Source: Jiangella mangrovi (GTDB taxonomy: Bacteria; Actinomycetota; Actinomycetes; Jiangellales; Jiangellaceae). Taken from it: 64,000 bases of DNA. Under the pieces are notes generated by a model that was not told where the DNA came from, did no database searches, and saw only the letters and a program-made list of their open reading frames with translations. The position numbers were made by a program, and so were the translations under genes. The stretch spans positions 3,224,001 through 3,288,000 of the forward strand of contig NZ_JACHMM010000001.1 in NCBI RefSeq assembly GCF_014204975.1, written 5' to 3'. Each line of letters begins with the position of its first letter. The stretch's first letter is position 1. This document shows positions 35,401 through 41,870 of this stretch, piece by piece.

Positions 35401-36585
35401 ATCGCGCCGCTGGCCGCCGGCGACTCCGAGGTCGTCACCGTCCCGAGCGACGAGATCGACGCCGCCGGCCCGGTGCCCGAGGGCGCCGAGAACCGCCTCG
35501 TCGTGCTGTCCGAGCTGGCCGACCCCGGCTGGACGGCCACGCTGAACGGCACCGAGCTCCAGCCCACGACGTACGCCGGCTGGGCGCAGGCGTTCGAGCT
35601 GGGCCCGCAGGCCGGCGACCTGGTCGTCGAGTACGAGGGCAACCGGCGCGCGTTCTGGCTCTGGTTCCAGCTCGGCGCGGTCGTCGTCGCCGTCGTCCTG
35701 GCGCTGCCCGGCATCCGGCGCGAGCGCGGCGCCGTCGACGACGCCGCCGACCTCGAGCCCGAGGACGACGCCGCGCCGCGGCCGCCGCTCGAGCCGGTCG
35801 GTGTCGGCGCGGGTGCCGGCGAGGCCGCCCCGGTGGCGGCCCGATCGAGCCGACGGCGGGGGTCCCGACGGGGTGAGCCGGCGGCCGAGCCCGCGGAGCG
35901 CAAGCCGCGCCGGCGCGAGCCGTCGCCGTCGCCGCGACCGGAGCCGACCCCGCCCCCGGAGCCGACGCCGCGCCCGGAGCCGGCCCCGTCGCCGTCCCCG
36001 CAGGCGCGACCGGCGGCGCCGGACCCGGCCCCCGTCGCCGATGCCGGTCTGCCGTGGCTGCCCGGCGGCGAGCGCATCCCGGCCGAGCGGCCGTCCGAGC
36101 GCCCGCCCGCCGAGCGCCCGCCCGCCGAGCGCCCGCCCGCCGAGCGCAGCCCCGTCGAGGCCACCCAGCAGTGGACGCCCGGCGACCCGCTGACCGATCC
36201 CGCGTTCGCCGAGCCGCAGCCGGAACCGGCGCCCACGCCGCGTGCGCGGACCCCGCGCAAGCGGACCGGACGTGCCCCGGCGGAGCCGGCCGAGCCCTTG
36301 CTCCCGGCCGAGCCCACGCCGTCGGCCCCCGGCGAACCCGCACCGCACGCCGTCGGCGACTGGGACCCGTTCGCCCGCGCCGGAGCCGACGACGACGCGC
36401 CGCGGGCCTCGCTGACCGACGCCTACAAGGGCCGCCGGGCCGGCCGCGCGGCCGAGGAGTCGTCCGGCGCCGGAACTGACGACGCCGCGGGCGGCCGGTC
36501 CCGGCGCACGCCCGGCAAGCGCGCGGCGGGCAGTCGCGGTGCTGGCAAGCGGGCGAAGTCCCGGCGGCAGGAGGACGAGCAGTGA
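32482..36585 (+). CDS. Large membrane GT2 glycosyltransferase with Pro/Glu-rich tail
   Basis: A 1,367-residue protein. Residues about 50-300 are a GT2 domain: VTAVLVAHDGSRFVHRTLEA, WIWVLHDDSAPAPDAL (DD metal site) and FDPWLTIFRDDVDLGWRANE. Next come about a dozen hydrophobic segments (roughly residues 310-360 and 440-1080), then a tail rich in Pro, Glu and Arg with tandem PPAER units near 36105-36150. The ATG at 32482 is chosen; a GTG at 32443 would add 13 residues, and neither has a good ribosome-binding site. Homologues of this layout occur next to whiB2 in many actinobacteria, and it is coupled to the DUF5719 gene. It probably builds or exports a mannose-containing envelope glycan. Confidence 0.82.
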   Translation: MAPDPLTAIDNGSTTPSVYSDPGIGADAALDAFASDIGEPEPVDPTALLTHDVTAVLVAHDGSRFVHRTLEAVAALRRMPDRIVAVDTGSRDETEQILTSTLGAPSVVSMPRSTGFGAAVAAGVAAGDQMAQAMMGTGGLRRSDQTRWIWVLHDDSAPAPDALARLLEAAVRRPDAGIIGPKVLDWREGRQLLEIGLTVTGGGRRHTGLDRREYDQGQHDTTKNVLAVGSAGMLIRRDVWDELGGFDPWLTIFRDDVDLGWRANEAGHPVVVCPEAVVYHAEAAAHGRRRLGATRDRPHLADRRNAIYVLLANTPARSLLFVLLRVLFMSLGRSLTFLVGKQPALAFEELVALLAVIGRPDVLIRARARRRQTRRKSPSQLRSLFPPRGQQLRHAGENVLGMITGSSSGAGHDVTGGRRAASSDGDDEDTPPGDDTWILRFLLHPAVLMTAALIVVTLVTVRGLIGSGRLFGGALLPAPGGAGDLWQVYTESWHGGGLGSASASPPYLGIVAIVATVVRNASLTVDLLLIGSVPLAGLTMYLLVRRLVGSKLLRVWVSATYALLPATTGAIAAGRLGTAVAAVLTPLLALAVMRTLGSPGRPGPGRAAWSAGLLLAMVSAFVPLAWIIALVLAGIAAGTVFRDRRALLRLGVMLAVTPVVLIPWTGSLFSNPMLLVTEAGVPGPDLSDPELAPWSVLLQNPGGPGSAPIWLGAGILVAAWFSMFRPVRRLAIAAAWTVVGVALVAGIVLSRIAVSGPTLETPVAGWPGFATVVVAGGLLLATAVGAEGARERLSHASFGWRQPLAVIVAAAAGLAPIVAAGWWVARGAGDPIERRDAQILPAYVADEAARAERVRTLVLSRTDDGRITYALLRESGPRLGDAETSPPPEEYGPLDQVVADVVSGRGGADGARLAEFAVRYLYMPRPYDPDLADTLDTVPGLVRSSAPEGAAMWQIDQPVARVWITEPPADGAEIAPLAAGDSEVVTVPSDEIDAAGPVPEGAENRLVVLSELADPGWTATLNGTELQPTTYAGWAQAFELGPQAGDLVVEYEGNRRAFWLWFQLGAVVVAVVLALPGIRRERGAVDDAADLEPEDDAAPRPPLEPVGVGAGAGEAAPVAARSSRRRGSRRGEPAAEPAERKPRRREPSPSPRPEPTPPPEPTPRPEPAPSPSPQARPAAPDPAPVADAGLPWLPGGERIPAERPSERPPAERPPAERPPAERSPVEATQQWTPGDPLTDPAFAEPQPEPAPTPRARTPRKRTGRAPAEPAEPLLPAEPTPSAPGEPAPHAVGDWDPFARAGADDDAPRASLTDAYKGRRAGRAAEESSGAGTDDAAGGRSRRTPGKRAAGSRGAGKRAKSRRQEDEQ

Positions 36586-38117
36586 TCAGCGCACGATGGG
36601 CCGGCCTGGCGGTCGGCGCCGGAGTGGCCGTCGTGGTCGGCGGGGCGACGCTCATCGGGCCGCCCGACTCCGTCGTCGACGACCACCCGGAGGTCCGCGA
36701 GCCGGTCGTCCGGTCGACGCTGGTGTGCCCGTATGTCGACGGCGAGGACGTCGGCATCGCGGAGCTCGGCGTGCTGGCGCTGCCCGGCGTCGACGTCCCC
36801 GAGGCCACCGGTGCGGAGCAGCCGCCCATCACCGTCCAGGCGCTCGCGCTGCCGCCGGATCCCGAGGACCCCGAGGCGACGGCCGAGCCGACGGAGCCGG
36901 CCGAGCCGCCGGAGCCGCTGCTCAGCCTCACCGAGCGCGGCATTCCGAGCATCACGTCGGTCGAGACCGGCGCCGGCACCTCGTTCGCCGTCACCGGCCA
37001 GGGCGCCCTGGCGCCGGGTCTCGCGGCAGAGCAGACGCTGATCACGCAGGAGGCCGACCTCCGCGGCATCAGCTCCGCCACGTGCACGGCGCCCCGGCGC
37101 GAGCACTGGTTCGTCGGCGCGTCGGGCGAGGTCGGCCGCCGCGGCCGGCTGGTCCTGGCCAACCCGACCGACGTGCCCGCCGTCGTCGACATCGAGCTGT
37201 GGGACGAGGCCGGGCCCATCGACGCGCCCGGCACCCAGGACCTCGGCGTGCCCGCCCGCAGCCAGCGGATCCTGCTGCTCGACGCGCTCGCGGCCGGGTC
37301 GGTGACCACCGCCGTGCACGTGCGCTCGAGCCAGGGCCGCATCTCGGCCGCGCTCGAGCTGCGCGAGACGTCGGAGATCACGCCGCAGGGCATGACCTAC
37401 GTCCCGGCGGCCGTCGCGCCGCGCCGCGACCTCGTCATCCCCGGCATCCCCGGGTCGGGGCAGCGCAGCCTGCGCATCGTCGCGCCCGGCACCACCGACG
37501 CCATCGTGTCGCTGCAGGTCCTCGGGCCCGATGGGGCGTTCAGCCCGGTCGACCAGGACGTCCTCACCGTCACGGCCGGCACTGTCACCGACATCCCGCT
37601 GGACAGCGGCGCCGATCCCGCCGGCATCCGGCTCGAGAGCGACGAGCCCATCACGGCGTCGGTGCGGGTGGTGCAGGCGCCCGAGGACGGCCTGCCGGAC
37701 GTCGCCTACACGACCGCCAGCGAACCCCTGACGGGACCGACGCCGGCGCTGCTCAGCCGGGCGGCGTCCGGGTTCGCCAGCGCGCTGCTGCTCAGCTCCG
37801 CCGTCACGACGACCTCCCGGGTCACCGTCCAGACGCTGGCCGCCGACGGCACCGTCGCCGCCGAGGAACCGCTCGAGATCCCCGCCGGCGCGACCGTTCC
37901 GGTGGCCATGACCGCCCAGGGCGACGCCGCGAACGCGACGGTCATCGTGGTCCCGGAGTCGCCCGGCTCCGTGGTCGCCGCCCGCCTCACCGCCGCCACC
38001 GACGACGACGGCTCACTGCTCGACCTGCTGCCCCTGGTGTCGCCGACGGTCGAGGTCGACGTCCCCGAGGTGGTCGGCGAGCTCCCCGACGTCCCGGAGC
38101 CGGCCGAGTCCCCCTGA
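36582..38117 (+). CDS. DUF5719 family exported protein
   Basis: A 511-residue protein with an N-terminal membrane anchor (residues 6-25, GLAVGAGVAVVVGGATL) and an extracytoplasmic beta-rich part containing repeated strands such as RRGRLVLANPTDVPAVVDIE and RVTVQTLAADGTVAAEEPLE. A Pro/Glu-rich linker lies near residues 88-110. No catalytic motif is seen. Its GTG overlaps the GT2 stop as GTGA, so it is likely a partner of that membrane glycosyltransferase. The function of DUF5719 is not known to me. Repeat B begins at its stop codon. Confidence 0.8.
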   Translation: MISARWAGLAVGAGVAVVVGGATLIGPPDSVVDDHPEVREPVVRSTLVCPYVDGEDVGIAELGVLALPGVDVPEATGAEQPPITVQALALPPDPEDPEATAEPTEPAEPPEPLLSLTERGIPSITSVETGAGTSFAVTGQGALAPGLAAEQTLITQEADLRGISSATCTAPRREHWFVGASGEVGRRGRLVLANPTDVPAVVDIELWDEAGPIDAPGTQDLGVPARSQRILLLDALAAGSVTTAVHVRSSQGRISAALELRETSEITPQGMTYVPAAVAPRRDLVIPGIPGSGQRSLRIVAPGTTDAIVSLQVLGPDGAFSPVDQDVLTVTAGTVTDIPLDSGADPAGIRLESDEPITASVRVVQAPEDGLPDVAYTTASEPLTGPTPALLSRAASGFASALLLSSAVTTTSRVTVQTLAADGTVAAEEPLEIPAGATVPVAMTAQGDAANATVIVVPESPGSVVAARLTAATDDDGSLLDLLPLVSPTVEVDVPEVVGELPDVPEPAESP

Positions 38118-38234
38118 GGTTCTGCCGGGGTGGTGGGACGGGGAGACCCTGGGGACGCCTCGCCGTGTGCATGCGGTCCGCCGGGGCTGTGGACAGCGAT
38201 GATCATCAACGATCGCGTACATCACGAGGATTAC
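38115..38234 (+). repeat. Dispersed intergenic repeat B, copy 1
   Basis: About 120 bases matching the reverse strand of 54726-54839. Conserved blocks are TGAGGTTCTGCCGGGG at the left end, AGACCCTGGG and ACGCCTCGCC in the middle, and GCGATGATCATCAA and GATCGCGTACATCAC at the right end. Its first three bases are the stop codon of the DUF5719 gene. Confidence 0.7.
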
Positions 38235-38278
38235 CCGAGCCTCGACACGATTGCAGGCGTGTTGAGGCTCGGGTAATC
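38229..38278. terminator. 20-bp hairpin between convergent genes
   Basis: Arms at 38229-38248 and 38259-38278 match at 19 of 20 positions (the remaining pair is G-U), with a ten-base loop. It starts inside the right end of repeat B and lies between the convergent DUF5719 and metallopeptidase-like genes, so it could terminate transcription from both sides. Confidence 0.6.
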
Positions 38279-38342
38279 GTGGTGGGCGGCCCAGATGCCG
38301 CCGCGAATCCCACATCGCGGGCGCCGACGGGGTCGTCGTGGT

Positions 38343-38804
38343 TCAGGGGAGGTCGCGGCCGCCGTAGGCGGGGTCGATCTCCTCGGGCTCGACGCCGAAC
38401 AGCTCGGCCACCTGCTCGGTGACGACGTCGCCGACGAGGGCGCGGAGCTTGGCGGGGTCGGTGGCGCGCGTCTCGACCGGGCGCCGGAAGACGACCACGC
38501 GGGCCGGGAGCGCGCCGGTGCCGGCGTAGGCGCGCGCCAGCGGGACCCAGCTGCGGTCCCATTCGTCGAGGGCGGGGACGTCCTCGACGGCGAACTCGAC
38601 CTTGGCGAGCTGGTCCTGCCAGCGCCGGTCCAGCCGCTCGACGGCGCCGATGACGAGGTCGTCGAAGCGCTGCGCCCGCGAGACCGACAGCGGCGAGCCG
38701 GCCGGGGCCAGCGGGCCGCGCATGCCGCGCCCGTGCCGGTCACGGCGGATACGCGGCAGGGTCACCCCGGGCGGGGTCTCGGGACCGGGCTGACGACGGC
38801 TCAT
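38343..38804 (-). CDS. Metallopeptidase-family (zincin-like) protein lacking HExxH
   Basis: A 153-residue homologue of the small zincin-like family found beside whiB2 and DUF3499 (Rv3259 position in Mycobacterium tuberculosis). The core is FDDLVIGAVERLDRRWQDQL, LAKVEFAVEDVPALD, and VVVFRRPVETRATDPAKLRA. At the place where relatives carry HExxHxxG the sequence is VVTEQVAELFGV, so both zinc-binding His residues are replaced. It is therefore probably not a zinc protease. It is leftward, convergent with DUF5719 and divergent from DUF3499. Confidence 0.75.
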   Translation of the reverse strand: MSRRQPGPETPPGVTLPRIRRDRHGRGMRGPLAPAGSPLSVSRAQRFDDLVIGAVERLDRRWQDQLAKVEFAVEDVPALDEWDRSWVPLARAYAGTGALPARVVVFRRPVETRATDPAKLRALVGDVVTEQVAELFGVEPEEIDPAYGGRDLP

Positions 38805-38861
38805 CCTCGGCAGACTAGCCGGTGTTTGGCGTGCCGTGCCCGAGCGGCACCGCTCAGACGC

Positions 38862-38867
38862 TAGCCT
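38862..38867 (+). promoter_or_regulatory. -10 box of the DUF3499 gene (leaderless)
   Basis: TAGCCT ends six bases before the GTG at 38874, placing the expected transcription start on the start codon. No ribosome-binding site is present. Confidence 0.45.
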
Positions 38868-38873
38868 TCCTCT

Positions 38874-39236
38874 GTGAGTCCGATGCGTCGCTGTTCTCGA
38901 TCAGCCTGTCCGCGGACCGCGGTGGCGACGCTGACCTACGTCTATGCCGACTCCACGGCCGTGCTGGGCCCGCTCGCCACCTATGCCGAGCCGCACAGCT
39001 ACGACCTCTGCTCCGAGCACTCCGAGCGGCTCGTGGCGCCCCGCGGCTGGGAGGTCATCCGGCTGGCTCCGGACCCCGCCGCGCTGGGTCCCAGCAACGA
39101 CGACCTGCTGGCCCTCGCCGACGCCGTCCGCGAGGCCGGCCGCCGCCCCGAGCCCGCTCCCGCCCCGCCCATGGCCGGCGAGAGCAGCGGCACCCGACGC
39201 GGTCACCTGCGAGCGCTGCCCGACCCCGACGCCTGA
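38874..39236 (+). CDS. DUF3499 family protein
   Basis: A 120-residue actinobacterial protein. The conserved core runs from RRCSRSACPRTAVATLTYVY through SYDLCSEHSERLVAPRGWEV; the three or four cysteines (CSRSAC and DLC) with a nearby His suggest a small metal-binding fold. The tail is rich in Pro, Ala and Arg. The function is unknown. It is the counterpart of Rv3258c in the conserved mycobacterial block. The GTG start at 38874 has no ribosome-binding site and is probably leaderless. Confidence 0.85.
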   Translation: MSPMRRCSRSACPRTAVATLTYVYADSTAVLGPLATYAEPHSYDLCSEHSERLVAPRGWEVIRLAPDPAALGPSNDDLLALADAVREAGRRPEPAPAPPMAGESSGTRRGHLRALPDPDA

Positions 39237-39251
39237 TTCCGGCGCCACCCG

Positions 39252-39295
39252 GTTCACCGTCAGTTCATTTGGCGTTCACCTTTCGTACATTTCGA
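39252..39295 (+). promoter_or_regulatory. Four tandem 11-bp direct repeats (PHO-box-like)
   Basis: Four consecutive units begin at 39252 (GTTCACCGTCA), 39263 (GTTCATTTGGC), 39274 (GTTCACCTTTC) and 39285 (GTACATTTCGA). Phasing of 11 bases and the GTTCACC core match the direct-repeat units bound by PhoP in Streptomyces, and OmpR-type regulators in general bind such tandem sites. The array ends 15 bases before the -35 box of the kinase gene, an activator position. Confidence 0.7.
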
Positions 39296-39310
39296 CTATT
39301 CGCCATCGCG

Positions 39311-39339
39311 TTGATCGGAAATGGCGCAGGGCGTACGCT
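39311..39339 (+). promoter_or_regulatory. Promoter of the two-component operon
   Basis: TTGATC (39311-39316) and TACGCT (39334-39339) are 17 bases apart, just downstream of the 11-bp repeat array. The expected start near 39346 leaves a leader of about 75 bases before the kinase GTG. Confidence 0.6.
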
Positions 39340-39420
39340 GCTCCCCAGCCGGGCGCGGGGTGGTCCGCAGGGGAGACCTCGTCCGGCGCGCCGTTGCCGC
39401 AGCGACGGCAAGGGGGCAAT

Positions 39421-40935
39421 GTGCGCGTCGAGACGACCTGGTCTCCGCCGCGGTCGGACGGGACGTCCGGTGCGGACGCCGTCGGCACGCCCGAACGTCT
39501 GCCGGCCCGGAGCCGGCTGGCCCGCTGGTTCGCCGGCGCCCGGAGCCTGCGCAGCCGCCTCATCACCTCCTATGTCGTGCTGCTCTCGACCTCGGCCGTG
39601 GTCACCAGCCTGGTGCTGAGCGAGGTGCTGATCATCCGGCTGGACCAGCGCATCCAGCGGGCCGAGCTGCAGGAGGTCCTCGAGCTCGAGCGCATGATGA
39701 ACGACGGCCGCGACCCCACGACGGGCGAGCCGTTCACGTCGTTGTCGGCCCTCTTCGACGTCTACTTCGCCCGCAACGTCCCGAGCAGCGGCGAGGGCAT
39801 GGTCGCGTTCGTCGGCGGCCGCGTGCACCAGACGGCGGTGGGCCGGCTGCCGTCGGGCGACGTGCCGCGCCATGTCATCGACCAGTGGCGCTCGCTCGCC
39901 TCCCAGGACGATCACACCATCGGGCGCATCGACACCGAGCGCGGCGAGATGCGCTACCGCGTCGAGCCCATCGAGTTCGGCGGCGAGTCCGGCGCGTTCG
40001 TCGTCGCGCACCTGCCGCGGCGCGACCTCGAGGACATTGCCGACGTCCGCGAGTACAGCCTGTACATCGCGCTGGGCATGCTGCTGCTCGCTGGGCTGGT
40101 CATGTGGCCGCTGGCCGGCCGCGTGCTCGCGCCGCTGCGCGCCCTGACCCGGACCGCGCACACCATCTCCGAGTCCGACCTCACCGGCCGCATCCGCACC
40201 CGCGGCAGCGGCGAGGCGGTCGAGATGGCGCACGCGTTCAACGCCATGCTCGACCGCCTCGAGTCGGCGTTCCGCAGCCAGCGCATCTTCGTCCAGGACG
40301 CCAGCCACGAGCTGCGCGACCCGCTCACCATCTGCCGCGGTCACCTCGAGCTGCTCACCGACGACCCCGCCGACCAGCGGGCGACGGTGGCGCTGGTGCT
40401 CGACGAGCTGAACCGCATCGGCCGCATCGTCGACGACCTGCAGGTGCTGGCCGACGCTGACCAGCCCGACTTCGTCCGGCCGGCGCCCGTCGACCTCGGC
40501 GACCTCACCGTCGAGCTGCTGGCGAAGGCCGGCGCTCTGGGCTCGCGCACCTGGCTGCTCGACGGCGTCGGCGAGGGCACCGTCCTGGTCGACCGGCACC
40601 GGCTCACCGAGGCCGTGCTCAACCTCGCGCACAACGCCGTCAACCACACCCGCAGTGACCAGGTCGTCGCCGTCGGCAGCTCGCGCACCGACCACGAGTG
40701 GCGGCTCTGGGTGCGCGACACCGGCACCGGCATCGCCGAGGCCGACCGCGAGCGCGTCTTCGAGCGGTTCGCCCGCGGCGCGGACTCGCGGCGCGCTTAC
40801 CAGGGCGCCGGGCTGGGGCTGGCGATCGTCGCCCTCATCGCCCAGGCGCACGGCGGCCGGGTCGACCTCGTCAGCGCGCCCGGCCGGGGGTCCACGTTCA
40901 CCATCGTCGTGCCGCTGCCCGGTGACCTCCCGTGA
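39421..40935 (+). CDS. Sensor histidine kinase
   Basis: A 504-residue membrane kinase. Two helices (about residues 42-66 and 215-235) bracket an extracytoplasmic sensor of about 150 residues, followed by a HAMP domain (VLAPLRALTRTAHTISESDL). The phospho-acceptor is His296 in VQDASHELRDPLTICRGHLE; the usual Thr-Pro after HELR is Asp-Pro here. The ATPase domain has the N box NLAHNAVNHT, G1 DTGTGI, F box FERFARG and G2 GAGLGLAI. The GTG at 39421 has AGGGGGC five bases upstream. It overlaps the response regulator gene as GTGA. Confidence 0.92.
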   Translation: MRVETTWSPPRSDGTSGADAVGTPERLPARSRLARWFAGARSLRSRLITSYVVLLSTSAVVTSLVLSEVLIIRLDQRIQRAELQEVLELERMMNDGRDPTTGEPFTSLSALFDVYFARNVPSSGEGMVAFVGGRVHQTAVGRLPSGDVPRHVIDQWRSLASQDDHTIGRIDTERGEMRYRVEPIEFGGESGAFVVAHLPRRDLEDIADVREYSLYIALGMLLLAGLVMWPLAGRVLAPLRALTRTAHTISESDLTGRIRTRGSGEAVEMAHAFNAMLDRLESAFRSQRIFVQDASHELRDPLTICRGHLELLTDDPADQRATVALVLDELNRIGRIVDDLQVLADADQPDFVRPAPVDLGDLTVELLAKAGALGSRTWLLDGVGEGTVLVDRHRLTEAVLNLAHNAVNHTRSDQVVAVGSSRTDHEWRLWVRDTGTGIAEADRERVFERFARGADSRRAYQGAGLGLAIVALIAQAHGGRVDLVSAPGRGSTFTIVVPLPGDLP

Positions 40936-41594
40936 CGAGCATCCTGATCGTCGAGGACGACCCGCTCATCAGCGCGTTCGTGCAGAAGGGCCTGCGCCTG
41001 CACGGCTACGCCACCGAGATCGCCGACGACGGCCTGACGGCGCGCCAGCTCGGCATGTCCGGGGCGTACGACCTGGTCGTGCTCGACCTCGGCCTGCCCG
41101 ACCGCGACGGCCTGCGGGTGCTGCGCGAGATCCGGTCGGCGGGGCACACCGTCCCCGTGGTCGTGCTGACGGGGCTGTCCGAGCGCGACGCGGCGACCTG
41201 CCTCGAGAGCGGCGCCGACGACTACATGCGCAAGCCCTTCCACTTCGAGGAGCTGCTCGCCCGGGTCCGCAGCCGGCTGCGCACGTCGTCGGGCGGCACC
41301 AGCCGGGCGACGGTGTCGGCCGGCGGCATCCAGCTGGACCTGCGCAGCCGGCGCGCCTGGGTGCACGGCCGCGCCGTCGAGCTCACCAGCCGCGAGTTCG
41401 CCCTGCTGGAGGCGTTCCTGCGCCATCCCGACCAGGTGCTGGGGCGCGAGCAGTTGCTCTCGCAGGTCTGGGGCTACGCCGTCGACCCCGGCACCAACGT
41501 CGTGAACGTCTACGTCAACGCGCTGCGCAAGAAGCTCGGCGCCGACGTCATCGAGACCGTCCGCGGCGTCGGCTATCGCCTGCGCCCTGCTTGA
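40932..41594 (+). CDS. OmpR/PhoB family response regulator
   Basis: A 220-residue regulator. The receiver domain has acidic D9-D10, phospho-acceptor Asp52 in YDLVVLDLGLPDRDG, and Lys in DDYMRKPFHFEEL. The winged-helix output domain (about 125-220) reads VELTSREFALLEAFLRHPDQ and GTNVVNVYVNALRKKLG. It is coupled to the kinase. The tandem 11-bp repeats before the operon are the sort of site this class binds, so autoregulation is plausible, though PhoP may equally bind there. Confidence 0.93.
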   Translation: MTSILIVEDDPLISAFVQKGLRLHGYATEIADDGLTARQLGMSGAYDLVVLDLGLPDRDGLRVLREIRSAGHTVPVVVLTGLSERDAATCLESGADDYMRKPFHFEELLARVRSRLRTSSGGTSRATVSAGGIQLDLRSRRAWVHGRAVELTSREFALLEAFLRHPDQVLGREQLLSQVWGYAVDPGTNVVNVYVNALRKKLGADVIETVRGVGYRLRPA

Positions 41595-41870
41595 GATTTC
41601 GATGAGCGGCGTCTTGATGAACGCCGTCCGACGCCATACCGGCGCTCATGAACGCGACTGGACAATCCGGGCGAAGCACTTGATACAGCCCGCCAAGGCC
41701 TGCGGAAATCGCGTAACAGATCGCATTTCAAGCCGGTAAAACCTCATAAAGAAGCTCTCACCATTGCCTTACAGACGTCTCATGCCCTCACGGAAAGCTG
41801 GCACCGTCGATATCCAGGTGGGGCATGTGGAGTGACCCGTGGGGGGCCTCCACAGGGGGGCGGGATTTTC
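41595..41870 (+). other. Leader region of the giant gene, 276 bp
   Basis: No gene seen, and clearly AT-richer than its surroundings. It holds a short hairpin CGGCGT/ACGCCG (41607-41626) after the regulator stop, degenerate TCTCAYC-like repeats about 22 bases apart near 41755-41790, and a GTGGAG/CTCCAC hairpin (41827-41853) just before the AGGGGGG ribosome-binding site at 41854-41860. I found no convincing promoter pair, so the giant gene may also be read from the two-component operon. Confidence 0.45.
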
